Origin: Pseudomonadota bacterium
GTDB taxonomy: Bacteria; Pseudomonadota; Gammaproteobacteria; Pseudomonadales; Moraxellaceae
Assembly (NCBI GenBank): GCA_021848605.1
Contig: JAJZUM010000006.1
Coordinates: 1-34,735 of the forward strand
Direction of reading: 5' to 3'
DNA length: 34,735 nucleotides
Part shown: positions 9,354-20,043 of the stretch, in pieces
Position numbering within the stretch: the first letter of the stretch is position 1
Layout of the letters: each line of letters begins with the position of its first letter
The notes under the pieces: generated by a model
Databases searched by the model: none
Told to the model about the DNA's origin: nothing
Seen by the model: the letters and a program-made list of their open reading frames with translations, nothing else
Program-made: the position numbers and the translations under genes

Positions 9354-10496
9354 GTGAAAAAGGTACTTATTCTGATGGTCTTGGTACTGACCGGATGTCA
9401 GCGGCATGATGCTGGCGGTTCAGGCTCAGATGTTGTGATTGGCCAGGCTTCACCGCTGACTGGGCAACAGGCAGCTATTGGCAAGGATAACGAAAATGGT
9501 GTTGCTCTGGCTATAGAAGAGATCAATGCGGAGCATGTGCATATTGGCAATCAAATTTTGCACATCCGTCTCGATTCACAGGATGATCAGGCCGACCCTC
9601 GGGTTGCGACACAGGTTGCGCAACGCTTTGTCGATGAAGGTGTGGTGGCTGTTATTGGACATTTGAACTCTGGGACAAGTATTCCGGCTGCACGAATCTA
9701 CGCCGCTGCAGGCATTCCACAGATTTCGCCCTCCGCCACGGCGGTACGTTATACCCATCAGGGATTTAAAACAACCTTTCGTTTGATGGCCAACGATGGC
9801 CAACAGGGAACAGCGCTTGCTGATTTTGCGGTTCATCGACTTCATGTCCATCAAGTTGCTGTGATTGATGATCGGACTGCCTATGGTCAGGGGCTTGCAG
9901 ATGTATTTGTCCAGCAGGTGGAAAAAATGGGTGTGCATGTGCTGATCCGACAATATACGGATGATAAAGCGACCGATTTTACGGCTATTTTGACCCAAAT
10001 TGCTGGCCAGCATCCCGATCTTGTTTTCTTTGGTGGCATGTACGGCCAAGCGGCACCCATGGCGGAACAAATGGCACAGTTAGGGATGACCCAGCCATTG
10101 CTCGGGGGTGATGGTATGCGTACCCCAGAATTTATCCACTTGGCAGGACCGCATGCCGAGGGTTTTTATGCTTCCAAACCCGGTGTGCCTTTGGATACTT
10201 TGCCTGCTGGTCGGGATTTTGAGCGCCGCTTTGAAAAGCGTTATGGCCCTATCCAAAATTATGCTCCCTATGCTTATGATGCGGTCCATGTTCTCGTCGA
10301 TGCAATGCAACGGGCGGGCTCAACACGTCCTGAAGTATTTCTTCCATTTCTGGCACACACAAGTGGCTATCAAGGAGTGACTGGCACGATTCAATTTGAT
10401 GCCCATGGTGATTTGACCCATGGTGCGGTTACGATCTATCAGGTTCGCAAGGGGACATGGGTTCCGGTTCAAACCATGCTGGAGTCCAGTCAATGA
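9354..10496 (+). CDS. lipoprotein ABC substrate-binding protein, branched-chain amino acid (LivJ/LivK) family
   Basis: A type I periplasmic binding protein anchored as a lipoprotein. I choose the GTG at 9354 over an ATG 30 codons upstream: GGAG at 9344-9347 is well spaced, and this start gives a clean lipoprotein signal (MKKVLILMVLVLTGC, lipidated Cys15). The 380 residues then show the Peripla_BP_6 pattern: IGQASPLTGQQAAIGKDNENG, the GVVAVIGHLNSGTSIPAA loop that contacts ligand carboxylates, YAPYAYDAVHVLVDAMQRAG, and YQGVTGTIQFDAHGD. No permease or ATPase genes lie beside it, so it is an orphan binding protein; the ligand is presumably an amino acid, which is an inference. Its TGA overlaps the birA ATG (ATGA), implying translational coupling. 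Confidence 0.88.
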   Translation: MKKVLILMVLVLTGCQRHDAGGSGSDVVIGQASPLTGQQAAIGKDNENGVALAIEEINAEHVHIGNQILHIRLDSQDDQADPRVATQVAQRFVDEGVVAVIGHLNSGTSIPAARIYAAAGIPQISPSATAVRYTHQGFKTTFRLMANDGQQGTALADFAVHRLHVHQVAVIDDRTAYGQGLADVFVQQVEKMGVHVLIRQYTDDKATDFTAILTQIAGQHPDLVFFGGMYGQAAPMAEQMAQLGMTQPLLGGDGMRTPEFIHLAGPHAEGFYASKPGVPLDTLPAGRDFERRFEKRYGPIQNYAPYAYDAVHVLVDAMQRAGSTRPEVFLPFLAHTSGYQGVTGTIQFDAHGDLTHGAVTIYQVRKGTWVPVQTMLESSQ

Positions 10497-11461
10497 CGGA
10501 TGCGGAATGGCGATTGATACGTATGCTTTCGTTGGGGCAGCCCTGTTCCGGAGAAGATCTGGGGCGAGACCTTGGTGTGACCCGGGCTGCTGTTTGGAAG
10601 ATGATTAAGAGTCTCAGGTCCCATGCTTTTGACATTGTCAGTCAACCTGGGCGAGGTTATGTCTTGAATCAGGCGATGGACTGGCTGGACGCTGCAGTTC
10701 TGCAGTCTGGGTTGCAAAGTCAGGGTGTGCAGGTACAGGTCTTCAATGAACTTGACTCAACCAATCAGGAGTTGTTGCGGCAACTGGCGGCGGGTCATGA
10801 TGGGCATGCGGTCGCTCTGCTTGCCGAACAACAGACGGCTGGACGCGGTCGCCGAGGACGCAGTTGGTCTTCGCCCCTCGCGCGTAATTTTTATGCAACC
10901 GTGGGGTGGCGTTTTGAAGGGCCGGTGAGCCGGTTGGCTGGGCTCAGTCTGGCCGTTGGTGTCGGACTTGCCCGTGCCCTGGAGCAGCTGCTTGGTCAGT
11001 CAATTGGGCTCAAATGGCCTAATGATCTGCTTTTGGCTGGCCGCAAGCTGGGTGGCATTCTGATTGAATTGACCGGAGATGCATCGGGTCCTTGCGTGGC
11101 GGTTATTGGCGTAGGGGTCAATCACCGGGGCTTTCCGGCTGATCAAGAACCCGATCAGCCTTGGAACTGTCTTGAACATCATGTGAACGTATCGCGGACT
11201 GATCTGGCATTGTGCTTGTTGACCGCAATGGTCGCGACACTGGAGCGTTTTGCCGAGTTTGGATTTCAGGATGCACGAGAGGCTTTTCTGGCGCGCGATG
11301 TTTTACGGGATCAACCTCTTGCCTTGCATCAATCAGGTATTGCATCTATTTCGGGGTGGGGGCGAGGTGTCGATTTGGCGGGTAACTTGCTTGTTGAACG
11401 ACAGGGTGTTTTACATACCATCAGTGGTGGAGAAGTCAGTGTCAGGTCTGCTTCTGCTTGA
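10493..11461 (+). CDS. birA: bifunctional biotin-[acetyl-CoA-carboxylase] ligase / biotin operon repressor
   Basis: BirA activates biotin to biotinyl-AMP and transfers it to the biotin carboxyl carrier protein; the N-terminal winged helix can repress bio genes. The ATG at 10493, in the ATGA overlap with the upstream stop, gives 322 residues and the expected N-terminus; a longer in-frame reading from 10457 would lie inside the preceding gene. The HTH is at about 5-58 (EDLGRDLGVTRAAVWKMIKSL). The ligase domain shows GRGRRGRSW at 117-125 (biotinyl-AMP loop), KWPND at 174-178 and GVGVNH, then a C-terminal SH3-like domain (SGWGRGVDLAGNLLVERQG). The 3' end overlaps coaX. The intact HTH indicates the regulatory, group II form. 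Confidence 0.96.
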   Translation: MTDAEWRLIRMLSLGQPCSGEDLGRDLGVTRAAVWKMIKSLRSHAFDIVSQPGRGYVLNQAMDWLDAAVLQSGLQSQGVQVQVFNELDSTNQELLRQLAAGHDGHAVALLAEQQTAGRGRRGRSWSSPLARNFYATVGWRFEGPVSRLAGLSLAVGVGLARALEQLLGQSIGLKWPNDLLLAGRKLGGILIELTGDASGPCVAVIGVGVNHRGFPADQEPDQPWNCLEHHVNVSRTDLALCLLTAMVATLERFAEFGFQDAREAFLARDVLRDQPLALHQSGIASISGWGRGVDLAGNLLVERQGVLHTISGGEVSVRSASA

Positions 11462-12194
11462 TTGCGGCAATTCCCGTATTAAATGGCAGTGGAGATGTGC
11501 AGGTTCAGTCAAGGAACAGGGAGTTTGGACTGATGTGACCATGCCCCCAGCTGTTTGGTGTTTGATGAATCCTGAGGTCATATGGGGTAGTAGTGTTCGT
11601 TCTGCGGATGCTCAACAGGCTGTTGAGCGGATAATTGGCCAGCTATGGGATGTGCCGGTTGTCTGGGCAGCAAGCACGGCGCAGCTTGCCGGGGTTGTCA
11701 ATGCCTATCTGTGCCCAGAACGACTGGGTATTGATCGCTGGCTAACTTTACTTGCCTGTCGCGAGCGATTTATGGGTCCATGCGTTATTGTTGATGCTGG
11801 AACCGCATTGACGGTGGATTTTCTTGGTGCCGACGGTCAGCATGCCGGTGGTTACATTATTCCTGGGGTTGGACTGATGCACGATGCCCTTTGTCAGGGA
11901 ACCGCTCGGCTGCGCGTACCCTGGGAATTGCCGCAAAACATGCTGCCGGGCCGACAGACGGGGGATGCTATCAATCGTGGCCTTATGCTCCTGATGGCCG
12001 GGATGTTGCGTGAAGTTCAGCAGCAGGCTCAGGATCTTTGGCCAGGCAAGGATGTACAATGGGTGTTGACCGGTGGGGATGCCTCGATACTGGGTTCTTC
12101 TCTGAATCGGCTTTGCGGGGAAGTGCATCAACTGCCCGATCTGGTTCTGGACGGTTTATACTTATGGGGAAAAGCCAGCCTGTACATGGGCTGA
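11439..12194 (+). CDS. coaX: type III pantothenate kinase
   Basis: CoaX phosphorylates pantothenate in the first committed step of CoA synthesis; it is an ASKHA-fold enzyme insensitive to CoA feedback. The start is the GTG at 11439, preceded by GGAG at 11429-11432 with 6 bases between. It gives 251 residues, the family length, and places the phosphate-binding DCGNSRIKW at residues 8-16. LGIDR at 96-100, DAGTALTVDF at 119-128, GGYIIPG at 137-143 and the adenine-side TGGDA follow. An upstream ATG would extend the protein far into birA and is rejected. It overlaps birA by 23 bp and completes the binding-protein/birA/coaX unit. No terminator is evident before fadB. Confidence 0.95.
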   Translation: MSGLLLLDCGNSRIKWQWRCAGSVKEQGVWTDVTMPPAVWCLMNPEVIWGSSVRSADAQQAVERIIGQLWDVPVVWAASTAQLAGVVNAYLCPERLGIDRWLTLLACRERFMGPCVIVDAGTALTVDFLGADGQHAGGYIIPGVGLMHDALCQGTARLRVPWELPQNMLPGRQTGDAINRGLMLLMAGMLREVQQQAQDLWPGKDVQWVLTGGDASILGSSLNRLCGEVHQLPDLVLDGLYLWGKASLYMG

Positions 12195-12236
12195 CGCTCT
12201 GGTCACGATTCGGTGGACTGATTTGGGCTGTGCCTC

Positions 12237-12265
12237 TTCATAAAATAACACCTTGTGCCTATACT
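12237..12265 (+). promoter_or_regulatory. candidate sigma-70 promoter for fadBA
   Basis: TTCATA at 12237 and TATACT at 12260 are separated by 17 bases, about 100 bp before the fadB start. The -10 is good and the -35 mediocre. I saw no convincing FadR-like operator. Confidence 0.35.
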
Positions 12266-12367
12266 AGCTCATCTGTGTAAGGTGCGTGTATATACGACAT
12301 CACAGTCTGGGGTGGCAGGCCTTTGCCTCTGCCTATTTCTTCCTTCCTGAGCGCTGGAGAACTTTGC

Positions 12368-15705
<3,338 letters not shown>

Positions 15706-15782
15706 TCTGTCTGTGATGGGTAGGCCAGTCTTAAAGCTGGCTTTACCCTGAGTTGTATTGCCCTTGAGCAGGATATGGATTG

Positions 15783-15818
15783 AAAAAGCCCCTGTGGATG
15801 TTCTGCAGGGGCTTTTTT
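15783..15818 (+). terminator. rho-independent terminator of fadBA
   Basis: GCCCCTG and CAGGGGC form a perfect GC-rich 7-bp stem at 15788-15812 with an 11-base loop, preceded by five A and followed by six T. It is a textbook intrinsic terminator and can act in both directions. Confidence 0.92.
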
Positions 15819-15924
15819 AACTGATATCTTTGTCAATGCCAACGCTAACGAAATAGTTTCTAAAGCCTGTTTGTGCATAAGTAGCCAAAAGGAAGTCAAG
15901 GGTAATTGGCTGCTGAATTCAGTA

Positions 15925-15956
15925 ATTTGACATGATGCTGTCGTCAAATATTCATC
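15925..15956 (+). promoter_or_regulatory. candidate ssb promoter overlapped by an inverted repeat
   Basis: The 327-bp gap between fadA and ssb holds the fadA terminator and this element. ATTTGAC (15925-15931) and GTCAAAT (15943-15949) are an inverted repeat with an 11-base spacer. The first arm overlaps a consensus -35 TTGACA (15928-15933); a poor -10, TATTCA, lies at 15949-15954. The arrangement suggests a promoter occluded by a dimeric regulator. Confidence 0.35.
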
Positions 15957-15958
15957 TC

Positions 15959-15996
15959 TTTCCCTGAGAATGATCGACGTTTTCCGGTTAGGGAAA
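15959..15996 (+). repeat. inverted repeat in the ssb leader
   Basis: TTTCCCT (15959-15965) pairs with AGGGAAA (15990-15996) across 24 bases. If transcription starts just upstream, this would fold in the 5' leader of the ssb mRNA, clear of the Shine-Dalgarno GGAG at 16023. Function unknown; possibly chance. Confidence 0.3.
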
Positions 15997-16032
15997 CAGG
16001 GATGTTCATTGATTCATAGCACGGAGATTGAT

Positions 16033-16482
16033 ATGCATACTAATCAGGTTATTGTTTCAGGCTATGTCGGTAACCAGCCTGAGCCACGATTGACAACGCG
16101 ACATGGGATTGCCACAACACGTTTGGCATTGGCACAAACTGAAGTGTTCTGGAAAGACGAAGAACGGATGGAAAAAACACATTGGTTCCAGATCATTTGT
16201 TATGGGAGAATTGCCGAAACAGCCGTGCAACATGTTGCTAAAGGCACGCGACTGGTCGTCTCAGGACGTCTGGCCAGTCGGGTCTGGCATGATCAGGACA
16301 GTGGACGGGATCAGTCTATTACGGAAATTATTGCCCATAATCTGGAAATCAGTCGTTGGCCTAAAGATCGCGACGTGTCGGTGGATGCTGAAGGCAGTCT
16401 CGAGATAAACCATGCCGAAGAGGCTGTAGAGTCAGAAGATGTTGTAGAGTCAGAACATGTTGTAGAAGAAGTACCTTTCTGA
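16033..16482 (+). CDS. ssb: single-stranded DNA-binding protein, divergent
   Basis: An OB-fold protein that coats single-stranded DNA. GGAG at 16023-16026 supports the ATG at 16033 (149 residues). The OB fold spans about 4-112, with NQVIVSGYVGNQPEPR, THWFQIICYGRIAETA, KGTRLVVSGRLASRVW and ITEIIAHNLEI matching SSB strands and the conserved TEW-type strand. Downstream there is no usual Gly/Gln/Pro-rich linker. Instead there is a short acidic tail ending EEVPF, whose Pro-Phe tip matches the SSB peptide that recruits repair and replication partners. The core is clearly more divergent than the usual housekeeping SSB, so it may be a second, specialised copy. The tail contains an 18-bp tandem duplication. 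The gene stands alone between two terminator-like hairpins. Confidence 0.85.
   Translation: MHTNQVIVSGYVGNQPEPRLTTRHGIATTRLALAQTEVFWKDEERMEKTHWFQIICYGRIAETAVQHVAKGTRLVVSGRLASRVWHDQDSGRDQSITEIIAHNLEISRWPKDRDVSVDAEGSLEINHAEEAVESEDVVESEHVVEEVPF
16426..16461 (+). repeat. 18-bp tandem duplication in the SSB acidic tail
   Basis: Two adjacent units beginning GTAGAGTCAGAA differ at one base, with a partial third copy after them. They encode the repeated VESED/VVESEH/VVEE stretch just before the C-terminal PF tip. The 18-bp unit keeps the reading frame when copied or lost. Confidence 0.75.
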
Positions 16483-16526
16483 CTGATTTAAGTTTCAGTC
16501 GTAGACCTTTTTCATGAACGCCATAG

Positions 16527-16560
16527 CATGCCGGGAACACTTGTGCTCGGCATGTCTTTA
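16527..16560 (+). terminator. hairpin downstream of ssb
   Basis: CATGCCG (16527-16533) pairs with CGGCATG (16548-16554); the loop has an additional CAC/GTG pairing, and TCTTTA follows. It lies 45 bases after the ssb stop. The stem is good but the T-tract weak. Confidence 0.5.
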
Positions 16561-16577
16561 GTGAGGTCTGTCATTAA

Positions 16578-16628
16578 CTGGAACAGGACATCGGGTCGAT
16601 CAGGTTTTTTTGTCAGGTCTTGTTCCAG
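16578..16628. repeat. long-spaced inverted repeat before the histidine kinase
   Basis: CTGGAACA (16578-16585) and TGTTCCAG (16621-16628) form a perfect 8-bp inverted repeat whose loop carries a run of seven T. It sits in the promoter region of the kinase gene and could be an operator or leader structure. No clear promoter was found. Confidence 0.35.
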
Positions 16629-16702
16629 ACACTGTGAGTTAATCATTTCTTTTGCTACAGTCATCGTCAGGATGTAATGTGCTGGTGTGAGGATTGTGAC
16701 TT

Positions 16703-19213
16703 GTGGCAAAGCTAGGCAATGGACCGGGTAATACGCGTCAGGGGGCATTAGCCTGGCAGGAACTTCAGCAATTTGTTGATAGTCCTCAAAGTCTGGGTGC
16801 ATTCAAGGTTGACCTCAAGTCGATGACTTGGGAAGGTTCTGCTGAATTCCACAGTATTCTTGGTATCGATGCGGATTTTGAGCACACCACAGCGGCGTGG
16901 CGTGGGTTGATTCATCCCGATGATCGCACCAGGGTGCATGAGGAAGCAACTCAGCGTGTTCTGCAGCAAGGAAAGCCCTTTATTTCCATGTATCGAATCA
17001 TTCGCCCAAGTGACCAGCAAGTACGCTGGGTGATTGCCATGGCGGATTACTTGCCTGATGCTGATGGTCATCCGATCCAGATGCTCGGAACGTTACGCGA
17101 TCATACTTTGGAGCGCCTGTTGCACGAAGGCTTTAGTCTGCTGAACTTTGCGCTTGATCATGTTGATGAAGCGGTCTATCTGGTGGACCGTTTTGGTCAG
17201 TTTCTCTATGTCAATGATCAGGCACTTCGAGTACATGGGCATACGCGCTCGGAAATGCTTTCGATGTGGGTTGGTGACGTCGATGAAAAAATTAACACTC
17301 AGGCAGATTGGGATGCCCATTGGCACTTGATGGAGGAAAAACAGTCCGTGACCTTTGAAAGCCAACATCTGACCTCTGAGGGTCATTTGTTGCCGGTCGA
17401 AATTCATTCCACCTATTTTCGGTACGAAGGAGAGTCCTATATTCTGGGTCTGTCGCGCAATGTTGCTGAGCGCAAGGCGCTTCAGGATGAGGTCCAGCGA
17501 TATCGGATTCATCTTGAAGATCGGGTGGCTGAAAAAACCCAGGCATTTTCTCTTCTAAACGCCCAGTTACAGCATTTGCTTCGTTTGCAGCGGGTTCAAA
17601 GTGCCCTGTCCCAGTCGATTTTGGCGACCATGAAAGAAGAAACATACCGTCAGAATCTTTGTCAGCTGCTGGTTGATCATGGGGTTGCTGTATGTGCATG
17701 GTTAACCCAGAGTCTGGATGATCGACATGTCATGATGGCATTGGCTTGTTCGGGGCAGTCACAGCGTCAGTTGCTGGAGAATTTTGTTGGTGAAGCAAGT
17801 TCAGATACAGCCAGTTATTCGCTTCCCGCATTGCCGGGGATGCCCTGCGATCATATTCGGGTTATTCCATTTCGATTGGAAGATCAGCAACTTATGCATC
17901 TTTATCTGGGGATCGGTGGCTGGACTGATCATGATGAAGATAGCTTTTTGGCACTGGAAGAGCTGATTATTGACTTTGTGCGTGGAATCAGTTTCTTGCG
18001 TTTGCGTCAGAATCATCGCAAAGCTGTGCAGGAATTGGCCTTACGTGTTCGTAACGAGACACAGGCTCGCCACGAAGTGCAAGATCTGGCACATAAACTA
18101 CAATTGATCCTCGACAGCATGGGGCAGGCCATCATTGTTTGGGATGGTGATCAGCGTTTGTCGGTATGGAACAAAGGGATGCAGCAGCTCTTCCCAAAAA
18201 CTTATGCCCGGTTGTTTCGAACATTGCCACGCGATGTTTTTCTGCAATGGGTTCGCGAGGAAGGGGAGGGGATTGGGTCAAGCCGAGCTTGGGAAGATTG
18301 GCTCAAACCGAAGCATGAACGTATTCATGTTGCAGACGGACGGGTCATTGATGTGATTCGGGCAACGGCTAGTGACGGGAGTCATCTGGCCTTACTGGCC
18401 GATATGACAGAAATTTTTCAGTTGCGTGAGAGTCTGGCACAATCGGAACGACTGGCCTCATTGGGTAGCATGGTGGCGGGTATTGCCCATGAATTGAATA
18501 CGCCCATAGGTGTAGCTTTGACGGCCAGCAGTTCGTTACGTGCGGACAGTTCTTCCTTGCAGAAAATGGCTGAGACAGGTTCTTTGCGCAAGAGTGTTTT
18601 GACAGAAACCTTGGACTGCCTTCATGAAGCGTCCCAGCTTGTAGAAGGCAATCTGCGGCGCGCCACAGAACTGATTTCCGGTTTCAAACAAGTTGCCGTC
18701 GATCAAACTCTTTCTCAGCGCCGCTCTTTTAACCTGCGTCAGATGCTGCAAGAAGTTATGTTTACCCTCCAGCCTTTGCTTAAACCCTATGGACATACCT
18801 GGAGTCTTGAACAGTCCGAAGAAATCATGATGGATAGTTTTCCGGGCCCCTTAGGTCAGGTACTCACCAACCTGGTCAATAATGCGGTACAGCACGCCTT
18901 CTCTGGTCCTGGTGGTCGATTGCACTTGCGGGTTGAGAAACGCGGAACCATGGTAGAACTATTATTTACCGACGATGGAGAAGGTATCCAGCCTGAATTC
19001 ATCAAACGTATATTTGATCCCTTTTTCACGACAAAAATGGGGCGCGGTGGAACAGGACTCGGTTTGCATATCGTGCATAACAACGTTACCCAGATACTAC
19101 AGGGACAGATTGGTGTGCGTTCTGAGCCAGGGGCTGGAACCCAGTTTGTGATTTTGATTCCTCAAATGGTTTCTAATCAGACTGACAGCCGGGAATTTGA
19201 TCAAAAGAAATAA
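16703..19213 (+). CDS. soluble multi-PAS sensor histidine kinase
   Basis: A cytoplasmic hybrid of sensory PAS domains and a histidine kinase, 836 residues, with no membrane segment. It starts at a GTG; a GAGG lies somewhat far upstream, so the start is the least certain point. PAS-1 with PAC lies at about 40-130 (WRGLIHPDDRTRVHEEA, YRIIRPSDQQVRWVIAMADYL). PAS-2 is at about 145-255 (VDEAVYLVDRFGQFLYVN, ILGLSRNVAERKALQDEV). A linker and poorly recognisable, possibly GAF-like, region spans 270-430. PAS-3 is at about 455-575. The phosphoacceptor His596 is in GIAHELNTPIG. The ATPase has NLVNNAVQHA near 723, DDGEGI near 757 and GRGGTGLGLHIV near 779. It has no receiver domain and no response regulator beside it. 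dapB starts 15 bp downstream and may be co-transcribed. Confidence 0.92.
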   Translation: MAKLGNGPGNTRQGALAWQELQQFVDSPQSLGAFKVDLKSMTWEGSAEFHSILGIDADFEHTTAAWRGLIHPDDRTRVHEEATQRVLQQGKPFISMYRIIRPSDQQVRWVIAMADYLPDADGHPIQMLGTLRDHTLERLLHEGFSLLNFALDHVDEAVYLVDRFGQFLYVNDQALRVHGHTRSEMLSMWVGDVDEKINTQADWDAHWHLMEEKQSVTFESQHLTSEGHLLPVEIHSTYFRYEGESYILGLSRNVAERKALQDEVQRYRIHLEDRVAEKTQAFSLLNAQLQHLLRLQRVQSALSQSILATMKEETYRQNLCQLLVDHGVAVCAWLTQSLDDRHVMMALACSGQSQRQLLENFVGEASSDTASYSLPALPGMPCDHIRVIPFRLEDQQLMHLYLGIGGWTDHDEDSFLALEELIIDFVRGISFLRLRQNHRKAVQELALRVRNETQARHEVQDLAHKLQLILDSMGQAIIVWDGDQRLSVWNKGMQQLFPKTYARLFRTLPRDVFLQWVREEGEGIGSSRAWEDWLKPKHERIHVADGRVIDVIRATASDGSHLALLADMTEIFQLRESLAQSERLASLGSMVAGIAHELNTPIGVALTASSSLRADSSSLQKMAETGSLRKSVLTETLDCLHEASQLVEGNLRRATELISGFKQVAVDQTLSQRRSFNLRQMLQEVMFTLQPLLKPYGHTWSLEQSEEIMMDSFPGPLGQVLTNLVNNAVQHAFSGPGGRLHLRVEKRGTMVELLFTDDGEGIQPEFIKRIFDPFFTTKMGRGGTGLGLHIVHNNVTQILQGQIGVRSEPGAGTQFVILIPQMVSNQTDSREFDQKK

Positions 19214-19228
19214 GAGGTTATCAAAAGT

Positions 19229-20032
19229 ATGAGACGTATGGTGATTTGTGGGGCCGTGGGTCGGATGGGGCGGTCTCTCATTCAGGTGGTACAAGCAGAT
19301 CCCGAAGCTGTCTTGTCGGGGGCACTCGAATATGCAGGGCATCCACTGGCAGGCCAGGATGTTGGAGACATTGTTGGGCTTGGTCATATTGGCGTGGCTC
19401 TGCAAACTTCGCTTGAGGGCATTGAGGATCGAGGTGATGTCCTGGTTGACTTCAGTTTGCCGGCTCCAACTATGGAGCATTTGGATTGGGCCTGTAAACA
19501 CCAGAAAGCGATGGTGATCGGAACAACCGGATTCAGCCCTGCCCAATTGGATATGATTCACTCAGCCGCCATGGAAATTCCGATTGTCATGTCGGGCAAT
19601 TTCTCCATTGGTGTCAATATTGCCCTTGATCTGGTGGAGCGCGCCAGTCATGCCTTCGGATCTGATTGCGATGTCGAGATTATGGAAGCGCATCATCGTC
19701 ACAAGGTTGATGCGCCATCAGGAACGGCACTCATGCTTGGTGAGGCAGTGATGCAAGCCCGGAAGGGGACTTTGACAGATGTGGCTCAATACGGGCGACA
19801 AGGTCATACGGGCGTTCGTCCCCAGGGGCAGATTGGTATGCACAGTTTGAGAGGTGGAGATGTTGTGGGTGATCATCAGGTCTGGTTTATGGCTGAGGGT
19901 GAGCGTCTCGAAATCAGACATGTAGCAGCCAGCCGTATGAATTTTGCCCAAGGAGCCATTCGGGCTGGTATTTGGGTCGTGGGGCGCAGCCCTCAACTTT
20001 ATAACATGCGGCAGGTACTTGGGCTAATCTGA
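19229..20032 (+). CDS. dapB: 4-hydroxy-tetrahydrodipicolinate reductase
   Basis: DapB reduces the DapA product with NAD(P)H in the lysine/meso-diaminopimelate pathway. At 267 residues (E. coli 273) it has the Rossmann loop GAVGRMGRSL at 8-17, VDFSLPAPTMEHLDWA, the GTTGF nucleotide-side loop, and the catalytic EAHHRHKVDAPSGTA near 152-166 with the His-His-x-His and Lys residues intact. The C-terminal half ends with RMNFAQGAIRAGIWV as in the family. The gene lacks the usual dnaJ or carAB neighbours and instead follows the histidine kinase by 15 bp. It is convergent with the porin gene, 11 bp apart, with no visible terminator between. Confidence 0.97.
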   Translation: MRRMVICGAVGRMGRSLIQVVQADPEAVLSGALEYAGHPLAGQDVGDIVGLGHIGVALQTSLEGIEDRGDVLVDFSLPAPTMEHLDWACKHQKAMVIGTTGFSPAQLDMIHSAAMEIPIVMSGNFSIGVNIALDLVERASHAFGSDCDVEIMEAHHRHKVDAPSGTALMLGEAVMQARKGTLTDVAQYGRQGHTGVRPQGQIGMHSLRGGDVVGDHQVWFMAEGERLEIRHVAASRMNFAQGAIRAGIWVVGRSPQLYNMRQVLGLI

Positions 20033-20043
20033 GCAGACTATTC

